From Chloroflexota bacterium (lineage in GTDB: Bacteria; Chloroflexota; Limnocylindria; Limnocylindrales; CSP1-4): DNA of 41,110 nucleotides. This document shows, in pieces, positions 25,130-33,116 of this stretch. How positions within the stretch are numbered: the first letter of the stretch is position 1; each line of letters starts with the position of its first letter. The notes beneath the pieces are model-generated. The model did not search any database. It saw only the letters and a program-made list of their open reading frames with translations, and had not been told where the DNA came from. A program made the translations under genes and the position numbers. Where the stretch lies: assembly GCA_003158875.1 (NCBI GenBank), contig PMLK01000121.1, positions 1 to 41,110 of the forward strand. Reading direction: 5' to 3'.

Positions 25130-25584
25130 TGAGCAACCGCTTCCGTCTTGGCATCGTGCTCCGCCTTCGCGAGATGGGCGAGGAGACCGCGCGCATCGAA
25201 TTGGGCCATGCCCTCGACGCTCACCAGCGTGCCGTGGCCCTGGTCGAAGCCGCGCAGAAGCGGGCCGGACAGGAGTTGCATTGGCTGTCCGATCTGCAGG
25301 GCGGGACGTCCGACGGCGGTCAGCTGCAGAGTGCCGTCTTCGCCGTTGCCACCGCGCAGCGAGCCATCGTGGCCGCTCAGGAGCGCCTCGCACGGGCGGC
25401 CGATGCCCTCTTCGAAGCCCGCCGCGTTCTGGCCGAAGCCACTCGCCAGCGCGAGGTCGTGGAGCGGCTCCGCGATCGCTTCCTGATGGCGGAGCGGCGC
25501 GAGACGGAGCATCAGGACACCCTCGCCATGGCCGAAATCGCATCCACGCAGCACGCGATTCGCGTCGCCAGGAATCGGCCGTGA
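25129..25584 (+). CDS. fliJ: flagellar export chaperone FliJ
   Basis: FliJ is the coiled-coil stalk protein at the centre of the FliI hexamer. The product of 151 residues is almost entirely a two-helix coiled-coil with FRLGIVLRLREMGEETARIELG at the start, as in FliJ, and a second long helix from about residue 70. The ATG at 25129 shares a base with the fliI stop; a GTG one codon earlier is possible. Its own stop overlaps the next gene as GTGA. Sequence identity in this family is low, so position after fliI is a major part of the call. Confidence 0.85.
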   Translation: MSNRFRLGIVLRLREMGEETARIELGHALDAHQRAVALVEAAQKRAGQELHWLSDLQGGTSDGGQLQSAVFAVATAQRAIVAAQERLARAADALFEARRVLAEATRQREVVERLRDRFLMAERRETEHQDTLAMAEIASTQHAIRVARNRP

Positions 25585-26819
25585 GCTACACGGACTGCAT
25601 TGCCCGCATCTCCCAGCTCGACTCGCTCGTTCGCAGTCTCGATCCGTCGTGGGTCGGGAGCCTCGGCATGTCAAGTGACACCTCAGGCGTCGTCAGCGGT
25701 CAGGACTTCTCGGGTTTGCTCACCGGCATGACCGAGACAACCTCCGCGACGCAGCCTTCGAATTCGACGGCGTCGAAGTGGACGTTGGGCGGACGAATGA
25801 TGTCGCCGGTGTCCGGCGCGCGCGAAACCCAGGCCTTCGGGCCGACCAATGAGAAGCTCGAGCCTTCCGCAACGGTCAACGGCGTCCACTACGCTCATTA
25901 CCACAACGGCATAGACCTGGCGGCCAGACTGGGCACGCCGGTCCATGCCGTGGCCGCGGGCACGGTCATAGCGGCCGGCAAGGAGTCCGACGGCGCCATC
26001 ATCGTCAAGATCCGCCACGCCGACGGCTGCACGACGCTCTACGGCCATCTCGATCCATCGCTGGACGTCAAGGTCGGCGACACGGTTGCCGAGGGACAGC
26101 AGATCGGCAAGATCGGCATGACCGGCGTCACGACCGGTCCGCACCTCCACTTCACGCTCTACTCGAGTACGGGCAAAGCCATCGATCCGACCCCGTATCT
26201 GGCGTCGGGGCAGCTGCCCGGGACCGCCTCTACCGGCTCCTCCGGTTCGTCGTCGTTGCCCTCCTGGGCCTACAAGCCGGCCGTGATGAGCGCATCCGCG
26301 GCTTACGCCACGACCGCGAACCTCTACACGGTCATGCCGGCAACACTGATGTCGCCGGATCCGGCTGACCCGAACAAACTCGTCAAGGCGGACACGGCCG
26401 AGGTCCTCGCCAAGTTCGACGCCTCGTCCTCGCGGATTCCGTACGCATCCCAGATCCGCGCCGCGGCCATATCCGCGGGTATCGACCCGTCCTTGCTGGC
26501 CGGCCTCGTGAAGGCCGAATCGAGCTTCCACGTCAACTCCCATTCGAAGTGCGGCGCCGAGGGCTTGACCCAGCTGATGCCCCGTACCGCCGCCTCCCTG
26601 GGTGTTTCGAATCCCTGGGATGCGCAACAGAACCTCGACGGCGGAGCCAAGTACCTGGCCAAGCAGATGCGGAACTTTGGGCGCGTCGACAGGGCGTTGG
26701 CGGCATACAACGCCGGCGCCGGGGCCGTCCACCGTCTCGGTGCAGTCCCCAATAGCAAAAAGGGCTATGTCGCGAAGATCCTTAGGACCTGGTCCAGCTA
26801 TCAAGGAACGAAATCATGA
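25581..26819 (+). CDS. fused LytM (M23) endopeptidase and SLT lytic transglycosylase, FlgJ-like role
   Basis: A 412-residue fusion of two peptidoglycan hydrolases inside the rod operon. Residues 72-210 are an M23 zinc peptidase with His108-x3-Asp112 in HYHNGIDLAA and His188-x-His190 in GPHLHF. Residues 285-405 are a lytic transglycosylase with catalytic Glu313 in LVKAESSFHVNS, then GLTQLMPRTA and ALAAYNAGAGAV. No signal peptide is present, so export through the flagellar channel is likely, as for FlgJ. It probably opens the wall for the rod. The N terminus (1-70) is short and helical, then Ser/Thr-rich. The start is GTG at 25581, overlapping the fliJ stop; its own stop overlaps flgB. No separate flgJ is seen. 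Confidence 0.88.
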   Translation: MSYTDCIARISQLDSLVRSLDPSWVGSLGMSSDTSGVVSGQDFSGLLTGMTETTSATQPSNSTASKWTLGGRMMSPVSGARETQAFGPTNEKLEPSATVNGVHYAHYHNGIDLAARLGTPVHAVAAGTVIAAGKESDGAIIVKIRHADGCTTLYGHLDPSLDVKVGDTVAEGQQIGKIGMTGVTTGPHLHFTLYSSTGKAIDPTPYLASGQLPGTASTGSSGSSSLPSWAYKPAVMSASAAYATTANLYTVMPATLMSPDPADPNKLVKADTAEVLAKFDASSSRIPYASQIRAAAISAGIDPSLLAGLVKAESSFHVNSHSKCGAEGLTQLMPRTAASLGVSNPWDAQQNLDGGAKYLAKQMRNFGRVDRALAAYNAGAGAVHRLGAVPNSKKGYVAKILRTWSSYQGTKS

Positions 26820-27265
26820 GCGGCCTGATCGATCCCACGATGTCCATCCTCACCCATGCCCTGGATGGCTTGACCAGTGAGCAGGCGGCGATCTCGTCCA
26901 ACCTGGCCAACATCGATACGCCCAACTACCAACCCCAGACGGTCGACTTCGAATCGGCGCTGCAGTCTGAGCTGGCTTCGATGAACGGAGACACGAGCAC
27001 GGCTCTCCCCCCTTCCGCCGGGCCCTCCGCCGACGCCGCCATGGAGACGACCGACCCGCGGCACTTCTCACTGAGTGGGTCGCTTGGCAGCACTTCCTCG
27101 GCAAACGCATCGACCACAAGCGAAAACACTCGACAGGACGGCAACCAGGTCGACCTCGAAACGGAAATGACGTCTTTGACTCAGACGCAGATCAAGTACG
27201 AGGCGGACTCCCGACTGATCTCGGGCAAGTTCGCAATGCTCTACGACGTCCTTGGAGGGCACTAG
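26816..27265 (+). CDS. flgB: flagellar proximal rod protein FlgB
   Basis: FlgB is the innermost rod subunit. The 149-residue protein has the rod signature MSILTHALDGLTSEQAAISSN, then LANIDTPNYQPQTVDFESAL. The C-terminal helix LTQTQIKYEADSRLISGKFAML matches the family. The central part is a Ser/Thr-rich linker. It is placed after the peptidoglycan hydrolase rather than before flgC. The ATGA overlap with the upstream stop suggests coupled synthesis of wall hydrolase and first rod subunit. Confidence 0.93.
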   Translation: MSGLIDPTMSILTHALDGLTSEQAAISSNLANIDTPNYQPQTVDFESALQSELASMNGDTSTALPPSAGPSADAAMETTDPRHFSLSGSLGSTSSANASTTSENTRQDGNQVDLETEMTSLTQTQIKYEADSRLISGKFAMLYDVLGGH

Positions 27266-27267
27266 AA

Positions 27268-30200
27268 ATGGCCGGTCTCAACGCCAACGTGACTCTCGGA
27301 CCAGGCGTGACGCCGATTCCCGGCCAGATCAACGTGCCCGCTGGGCCGGATGAATTGAGCTTCAGCGACGCATTTGCCGAGGCCCAGTCGACACGATCGA
27401 CTGGCGATGCGGGATCCGCCAAGGCCACGCAGGTCTCCAAATCGGCGCAGATCTGGAAGGCGTTGTCTCGAGACGACGCCACGCATCCCGGCCTGGGAGT
27501 GTCGTCGGTAGCCGATAAGTCCGACTCGTCCGCCACAACCGGGAGCGTGGCGGGAGTGATGCATCCGGCGGTCGCAGACCAGAACGTGAGCAGCGACTCG
27601 TCGAAGCTGTCGACGAAGGCCGCCTCGAGAATCGCCCGACTCAAGAATGACTCCGGGAGCGCTGCGAAACGACCCCATGCAGCCCAAGGCGCAGACGGCT
27701 CGGCATCCACGTCGGCGGCCGCGGCGGTTTCCACGCCGCCGACGACTGCGCTATCCGATTCGGCCGCCTCATCCGGCACGTCGGACGGCACGCCTCTCGA
27801 GGCAGTTGGAGCGGTCGCTGCCGCTTCACAGGTGGTCTCGGCATCCGGAGCGGCCGGGACTGCGTCGGCGTCGCCCTCCGCCGCAGCCGCCGCTACAACG
27901 ACCGCCGCCGTTACGACCGCCGCCACTACGACAGCCGTCGCGGTGGCGGGGACGAGCGCGTCTCTGGCCCCGGCAACGTCAACCGCGGCTACCTCAACCG
28001 CCGCCGCGCCAGCTGGCGCGAACATCTCCGCACCGGCCGAGATCGCCGGAAGATACGGCGTCGCGGTTACCAGGAGATCCGGAGCGTCTGGGCCCGCGGC
28101 CGGCGACAACGCCGCCACGGATGCCGCGGCCGGCACCACATCCGAAGTTGCCGGACTAACTGATCGCTCCCCGTCTGCCGGGTCGACTGCCGCCGGTGCA
28201 TCGCTCGGCGTGACTACCGCCTCGACGGCTGGCTCTTCGCGTGTCGCCGGCAGCGCCGTCGGAACCGGCACCGCCCGCTCTCAGGCCCCCGTAACCGTGG
28301 TCGGCCCCGCAAGTGCCGCGGCCGGTGAGGCGATCCCAACGGCGTCAACAGCTGCGGTCTCGACCTCGGCCGCTTCGACATCGACTCCCGCCGGCGGGCA
28401 CGAACCCGTGATGGCCACGTCGACAGAGGCCGCCACGTCTGTGTCCGCGCCTTCCGCCGCCTCAGACGCCGCCGGACCTTCCGCGCCCGCAGCCAGGGTC
28501 GACGCCGGCGTAACGCCGACCACGCCTACTACACAGGCCACGCCCATCGCGCCCACCACGCCGGCCACGCCCACCATGCCCATCGCGCCCATCGCGCAAG
28601 CCACCGTCGGCGCTTCCGACCACGGCACCGCCACCGGTCAGCCTGTGGCCGTCACCGCAACACCCGTCGACGTTGTCTCCTCGGGTACATCGAACACGAT
28701 CGCGCCGACAACCGTGGCAGCGGGTACCGTCCCTGTGCGAGAGGCCGCTGCAGGCGAGGCCGGCTCGGCCGGGTCGTCGAGGCGCGACGCGGCTTCAGAC
28801 GTTTCCGCTCGATCATCGATCGTCGCGACCTCTGCGTCCGCGGCGACGACCGACGCGACGGCGGCCTTCACGGGGGCCCCGGCTAACGCGAGCGCCCCGG
28901 CTACCGCGAGCGCCGCCGCTACCGCGAGCGGGCTCACCGCGACGAGCGAGGCGACGGGCCAGGGAGCGGCCGGTTCAACTCAAACGCCGGCCGCGTCCAC
29001 GTCACCGGACGCCGCTCCTCAACCGGACGCGAACCAGACCGCTGCCGGTTCAGCATTCATCTTCGGCCAGCCGTCACGGATCCCGCAGGTGGAGACAGGG
29101 GAGGCCGCCGCTCCGACCGTCACCAGTCTGCCCTCGCCGTCCACGACCACGACCACGACACCGGCCGCGCCCGCCGGCGGCCGGCAGTTCGCCGAGTCGC
29201 GGCCGATGGCGGCCGGCTGGGCCTCGCCGGCCATCCCGGTGATCATCAAGCCCTCGTTCGGCGTGCAGGCGCAGGCCGCCACGACCGGGGTCGGCGTCAA
29301 CGCCACTCCCACCGCCGCAAACACCATCGCGACGGACGCTGCGACGCGCACCGGCACCGACGCGTCCGGGCAGACCGTCACGGTTGGGGATGCTGGCAAG
29401 ACACCTCAGGCCATCGGGAGCGTCGCGGACGTCGCGCCCGCACAGTCGGCCGCCAGACCGGCCGTCATCTCCAGCCAGATCGCGGCCGCCGCCCAGACGA
29501 ACGACGGCGTGGTTCCGAGCGCTGCGAACGTGCCAGCGTCCGCCGCCACGCAGGTGACCGCCGGCACGCCGGCGACCGCCGCTTCGACAACGGACTCAAC
29601 TCCAACGGCCGACGCCGCGCCGGCCGCGAGTCTCGCGACCTTCGTCGGCCACCCTGCGCGGCGACCAGGCACCCCTCCGTCGGGGTTCGGCTACGGTTCC
29701 GGCAGTTCCGATGCCGAGGCCCCGAACTCAACGACGGGTCACTCCCCGGTCGCGGCGGCGGCAGCGGCCGGGTCATCCTCCGGGACCGCCGACGGATCGA
29801 CCTCGAGCGGGCAGTCGGACGCACTCGCCGCCGGGCTGGATGCGGCCAGGTCCGCCCGACTCGCGACCGCAGCCCCGACCGATCCGTCGATGCTCGCTGC
29901 CAGCGGGGCCGTCGCCGCTCCTTCGACCCGAGCGGCGGCAACGGAAGCGACAGCGGTGGTGAGCCAGGCCGTGAACCTGGCCGACGCCGCCAACCGGCTG
30001 ATGAACCAGGTCGTTGGAACCATCCACACGTATCAGACGTCCTCAGGGCCGGCGCTCGAGACTCGGATCAGCGATCCGGTTCTCGGGGACGTCAGAGTCA
30101 TCGCCTCCGGCCGGGCAGGTGAGATCGTGCAAGCGCAGCTGGTCGTCCGCGATCGTGTCTCCGCAGATGCCATTTCGGCCGCGGTGACCCGGATGCGGTC

Positions 30201-30570
30201 GACCGGCGATGGCCTGACCGGGGTGAGCGTCACCGTCCGGACGGAAGGCGGCGACTCGTCGTTGGGCAGCCGCTCCGGCAGCAACCCGTTCGAAGCCGGT
30301 GGCTGGGCGAATGGCAATGGCTACGGAGCCGGCAGCGGCAACGGCAACGGCAACGGCAATGGACACGCTCAGAGCCAAGCCCTCGCGGGCGGGGACCCGT
30401 CCGCTCTGGGCGGCGGTTCCGGCAACGGTACAGGCGCTCAGCCGAGAGGCGGCGGCCAAGCCGGCACTGCGCCGTCCACCGCAGCCGCCGTTCGAGTTGC
30501 GCCGAAGGCCGGCCAGCCCGCCGCGCGAATGCCTATCCCGGGCCGTTCAACCCTCGACATCAGAGCGTGA
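27268..30570 (+). CDS. fliK: very large flagellar hook-length control protein FliK
   Basis: FliK is exported as a molecular ruler that sets hook length and switches export to filament subunits. The product has 1100 residues, against about 400-500 in model species. Nearly all of residues 60-850 is low-complexity Ala/Thr/Ser/Pro, with dipeptide-like tracts around 28546-28610 (Thr-Pro repeats) and 28880-28940 (Ala-Ser repeats). The conserved C-terminal switch domain spans about 900-1000, with NRLMNQVVGTIHTYQ, ALETRISDPVLGDV and IVQAQLVVRD. A Gly/Asn-rich tail with a Gly-Asn repeat (30330-30362) follows. The ATG is two bases after the flgB stop. Identity rests on the C-terminal domain and position before flgD. 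Confidence 0.87.
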   Translation: MAGLNANVTLGPGVTPIPGQINVPAGPDELSFSDAFAEAQSTRSTGDAGSAKATQVSKSAQIWKALSRDDATHPGLGVSSVADKSDSSATTGSVAGVMHPAVADQNVSSDSSKLSTKAASRIARLKNDSGSAAKRPHAAQGADGSASTSAAAAVSTPPTTALSDSAASSGTSDGTPLEAVGAVAAASQVVSASGAAGTASASPSAAAAATTTAAVTTAATTTAVAVAGTSASLAPATSTAATSTAAAPAGANISAPAEIAGRYGVAVTRRSGASGPAAGDNAATDAAAGTTSEVAGLTDRSPSAGSTAAGASLGVTTASTAGSSRVAGSAVGTGTARSQAPVTVVGPASAAAGEAIPTASTAAVSTSAASTSTPAGGHEPVMATSTEAATSVSAPSAASDAAGPSAPAARVDAGVTPTTPTTQATPIAPTTPATPTMPIAPIAQATVGASDHGTATGQPVAVTATPVDVVSSGTSNTIAPTTVAAGTVPVREAAAGEAGSAGSSRRDAASDVSARSSIVATSASAATTDATAAFTGAPANASAPATASAAATASGLTATSEATGQGAAGSTQTPAASTSPDAAPQPDANQTAAGSAFIFGQPSRIPQVETGEAAAPTVTSLPSPSTTTTTTPAAPAGGRQFAESRPMAAGWASPAIPVIIKPSFGVQAQAATTGVGVNATPTAANTIATDAATRTGTDASGQTVTVGDAGKTPQAIGSVADVAPAQSAARPAVISSQIAAAAQTNDGVVPSAANVPASAATQVTAGTPATAASTTDSTPTADAAPAASLATFVGHPARRPGTPPSGFGYGSGSSDAEAPNSTTGHSPVAAAAAAGSSSGTADGSTSSGQSDALAAGLDAARSARLATAAPTDPSMLAASGAVAAPSTRAAATEATAVVSQAVNLADAANRLMNQVVGTIHTYQTSSGPALETRISDPVLGDVRVIASGRAGEIVQAQLVVRDRVSADAISAAVTRMRSTGDGLTGVSVTVRTEGGDSSLGSRSGSNPFEAGGWANGNGYGAGSGNGNGNGNGHAQSQALAGGDPSALGGGSGNGTGAQPRGGGQAGTAPSTAAAVRVAPKAGQPAARMPIPGRSTLDIRA

Positions 30571-30583
30571 CAGGAGTTCAACG

Positions 30584-31087
30584 ATGACAGTCAATTCGGT
30601 CAGCTTCACGCCGTTCACAGCTTTCAGTTCGTTCGGATCTGCGTCAACGGCAAGCTCTGCGTCTACCGCAAGCTCAACGCCCACGGCCAGTGCGGCCGCG
30701 ACGTCCAGCTCGTCCTCGAGTGACTCGGTTGACTCGACCAGCTCCTCCACGAGTCTGTCCACCGACGACTTCATGAAGCTGTTTCTGGCCCAGCTCGAGA
30801 ACCAGGATCCGACCAGCCCGATGGACGACAGCCAGATGCTCAGTCAGCTTTCGCAAATGACCGAGGTCCAAACGCTGCAGGGCGTGCAGACGTCACTCCA
30901 GGGGTCGCAACTTGCCCAGAGCTCGGCTCTGATCGGCAAGAGCGTTACGGGCGTCGACGTGAACGGCAGTGCCGTAACGGGAGTGGTCACGTCCGTTGTC
31001 CAGTCCACAGATGCCGGCCTGGTTCTCGCGGTCGGCAGCCAGTACATCAAGCCAGACAGCGTCACGACCGTTACGGCCGGCAGCTAG
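30584..31087 (+). CDS. flgD: hook assembly scaffold FlgD, short form
   Basis: FlgD caps the growing hook. The 167-residue product has a disordered Ser/Ala/Thr N terminus (1-60) followed by the conserved core DDFMKLFLAQLENQDPTSPMDD, then LSQLSQMTEVQTL and ALIGKSVTGVDVNGS. It stops after a short beta-rich part and lacks the Tudor/FnIII-like domains of the enteric protein, as in some Bacillus-type FlgD. GGAG precedes the ATG at 30584; the frame is open further upstream only as overlap with fliK. Confidence 0.9.
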   Translation: MTVNSVSFTPFTAFSSFGSASTASSASTASSTPTASAAATSSSSSSDSVDSTSSSTSLSTDDFMKLFLAQLENQDPTSPMDDSQMLSQLSQMTEVQTLQGVQTSLQGSQLAQSSALIGKSVTGVDVNGSAVTGVVTSVVQSTDAGLVLAVGSQYIKPDSVTTVTAGS

Positions 31088-31116
31088 CCCACTGACTCGC
31101 GGCAGGGCGCCGCACC

Positions 31117-31128
31117 AAGGAGGTGATC
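31117..31128 (+). promoter_or_regulatory. complete Shine-Dalgarno sequence, 12-base complement to the 16S 3' end
   Basis: AAGGAGGTGATC is the exact complement of the usual 3' end of 16S rRNA. It overlaps the only canonical start codon nearby, GTG at 31123. The codons at normal spacing are ATC (31129) and ACG (31132), so initiation there would be at a rare codon. Confidence 0.75.
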
Positions 31129-31551
31129 ATCACGATCGATCGCATCGGACCCGATCTGACGTCATCGGTAAACGGTCTGGTTTCGGACCCCAGCCCGACG
31201 TCGGTCTCGAGCCCGCTCAGCCAGCCCATCTCGGGATCGCCGCCGACTGACGGCGGTGTGTCGTTCCGAGACGCGCTGTCGGCAGCGGCCGACGAGCACT
31301 CGTTGCAGTTCTCGGAGCACGCGGCCAAGCGGGTCGAGCAGCGCCAGATCCCCATGGATGGGGGACAGATGGACCGGCTCAGCAAGGCCATGGACACCTT
31401 GAGCCAGCGCGGCAGCAAGCAGTCCCTGGTGATGCTGGACCAGTACGCGTACGTCGTCCATCCACCCAGCCATACCGTCGTTACCGCCGTTGAGCCGACT
31501 GAAAGCAAGGAGCGGGTCTTCACCCAGATAGACAGCGTCGTAATCGCCTAA
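31123..31551 (+). CDS. conserved flagellar-operon protein (TIGR02530-like)
   Basis: A small protein of up to 142 residues between flgD and flgE. After a disordered N terminus (1-45) it has the family pattern LQFSEHAAKRVEQRQIPM, then MDTLSQRGSKQSLVMLDQYAYVV, a TVVTAVEP strand and a VFTQIDSVVI end. This matches the 'flagellar operon protein' family that sits before flgE in many Gram-positive and Chloroflexi-like genomes; its function is unknown. The start is uncertain: GTG at 31123 lies inside the Shine-Dalgarno sequence, and ATC at 31129 or ACG at 31132 may be the true codon, so the N terminus may be two or three residues shorter. Confidence 0.82.
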   Translation: MIITIDRIGPDLTSSVNGLVSDPSPTSVSSPLSQPISGSPPTDGGVSFRDALSAAADEHSLQFSEHAAKRVEQRQIPMDGGQMDRLSKAMDTLSQRGSKQSLVMLDQYAYVVHPPSHTVVTAVEPTESKERVFTQIDSVVIA

Positions 31552-31719
31552 CCAGTCGCAACTCGCAGTCGGCGGGGCCGATTGCCGGAACCACATCTAG
31601 TCCGCCGAGTGAGCCAGGTCGATAGCCGGACCTCTCTGAGGAAGCTGGCCTGGCCGCGGACGCCAACCATCGCGTCGCGCCAATCGGGCGAGGACGCCAG
31701 CTTTGCCAGGAGGCATCCA

Positions 31720-32988
31720 ATGCTTCGGTCTATGTTCTCGGCGATCTCCGGTCTTCGCGGCCATCAGGAGATGATGGACGTCATCGGCAACAACATCGCC
31801 AACGTGAACACGGTCGGCTTCAAGTCGGGCCGGGTCAACTTCCAGGACATCCTCTCGCAGACCCTCCACGGCGCCACGGCTCCGTCCGGCGGCCTCGGCA
31901 GCATCAACCCCGCCCAGATCGGCCTCGGAATGACGGTTGCCGGCATCGACGTCCTGCAGACGCAGGGCAACCTGCAGTCGACCGGCAAGACGACCGACAT
32001 GGCGATCCAGGGTGACGGCTTCTTCGTCGAGTCCGACGGTAGCCAGACCGTCTACACCCGTGATGGCGCCTTCGATATCGCCCTCGACGGCTCCCTCGCA
32101 AACCCGGGCAGCGGCCTCAAGGTTCAGGGCTGGCAGGCGGATTCGTCCGGCAAGATCGACATCACCCAGCCGATCACCAACCTCGTCATCCCGATCGGCC
32201 AGCGCACTACCGCTCTCGCGACCTCCAACGTGACCCTGAGCGGGAACCTCGACGCCGGTTCGGCTGACGCGACCGCCGTCCCCACCACGATGACCGTCTT
32301 CGATAGCCTGGGCATCGCCCATTCGGTGAAGGTCACGTTCACGAAGACCTCCACGGCCAACGAATGGACCTGGCTCGCCTCGGCGGACGCGTCAGACACG
32401 GGCATTGCCGTCACCCAGACGGCTGCCTCGGCCGGTCCGCCAGCCGTCGCTGCCGTCGGCAACGGCACCCTGAGCTTCACCAGCGGCGGTGTCTACTCCG
32501 GCTCCACGGGCTCGCTTGCGTTCACCTTCCCGGACGGCGCAACCGCGACGACGCCGAAGATCGACATGAGCGCCATGACCCAGTTCAGCGGCACCAGCCA
32601 GCCGGCCGGCCAGACCGACGGCTTCACGTCGGGCACGCTGACTACCTTCGCCGTCGGCAACGCCGGTCAACTCTCCGGTGTGTACTCGAACGGTCAGACT
32701 CAGGTTCTGGGCCAGATCGCTCTCGCAAACTTCCTGAACTCTGCCGGTCTCCTTCGGGCCGGCCAGAACAACTTCTCGGCTACGTCCGCGTCCGGCGCCG
32801 CCAACATCGGCACCGCCGGCACCGGCGGCCGCGGTACCGTAACCACGGGCGCACTCGAAATGTCGAACGTGGACCTGGCAACGCAGTTCACGGGCATGAT
32901 CACGGCTGAGAGAGGCTTCCAGGCCAACAGCCGCGTCATCACGACCTCGGACGAGATGCTCCAGGAACTGGTTAACCTGAAGCGATAG
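31720..32988 (+). CDS. flgE: flagellar hook protein FlgE
   Basis: FlgE builds the hook. The 422-residue protein has the N-terminal signature MFSAISGLRGHQEMMDVIGN and NIANVNTVGFKSGRVNFQD, the FlgE D1 segment TTDMAIQGDGFFVESDG, a middle beta domain (about 140-310) and the C-terminal hook helix GALEMSNVDLATQFTGMIT, then RGFQANSRVITTSDEML. CAGGAGG lies before the ATG at 31720. A 168-base gap separates it from the upstream gene; I found no late-type promoter in it. It is the last hook gene here: flgK, flgL, fliL and fliM do not follow. Confidence 0.94.
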   Translation: MLRSMFSAISGLRGHQEMMDVIGNNIANVNTVGFKSGRVNFQDILSQTLHGATAPSGGLGSINPAQIGLGMTVAGIDVLQTQGNLQSTGKTTDMAIQGDGFFVESDGSQTVYTRDGAFDIALDGSLANPGSGLKVQGWQADSSGKIDITQPITNLVIPIGQRTTALATSNVTLSGNLDAGSADATAVPTTMTVFDSLGIAHSVKVTFTKTSTANEWTWLASADASDTGIAVTQTAASAGPPAVAAVGNGTLSFTSGGVYSGSTGSLAFTFPDGATATTPKIDMSAMTQFSGTSQPAGQTDGFTSGTLTTFAVGNAGQLSGVYSNGQTQVLGQIALANFLNSAGLLRAGQNNFSATSASGAANIGTAGTGGRGTVTTGALEMSNVDLATQFTGMITAERGFQANSRVITTSDEMLQELVNLKR

Positions 32989-33025
32989 AGGTAGATCCGC
33001 AGCGGCGGAGACCGTAATCGCGATT

Positions 33026-33051
33026 GGCCGGTCCGGAGGTTGGACCGGGCC
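33026..33051 (+). terminator. hairpin after flgE, probable end of the rod/hook operon
   Basis: CCGGTCC at 33028-33034 pairs with GGACCGG at 33042-33048, extended by outer G:C pairs, with a 7-base loop. It starts 38 bases past the flgE stop. There is no T run, so it may act with Rho or as an mRNA-stabilising end. Confidence 0.5.
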
Positions 33052-33074
33052 GGCCACCTTCTACCGCGGCTTCG

Positions 33075-33082
33075 GCCGATAC
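33075..33082 (+). promoter_or_regulatory. sigma-28-like -10 element before the beta-propeller gene
   Basis: GCCGATAC followed by CTATGA, the same extended -10 as fliS and cheR. At the expected -35 position (33055-33058) the sequence is CACC rather than TCAA and overlaps the flgE hairpin, so this is a partial match. The GTG start is 34 bases further on. Confidence 0.45.
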
Positions 33083-33116
33083 CTATGAAGGCAGTCCCAA
33101 TGACGCAGGCACTCGC

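Noticed and set aside
27192-28271. A 359-codon minus-strand frame with long Ala/Val runs that look like membrane helices
   Set aside because: It is the complement of the Ala/Thr repeats of fliK; the apparent hydrophobic runs come from reversed GCC/ACC codons.
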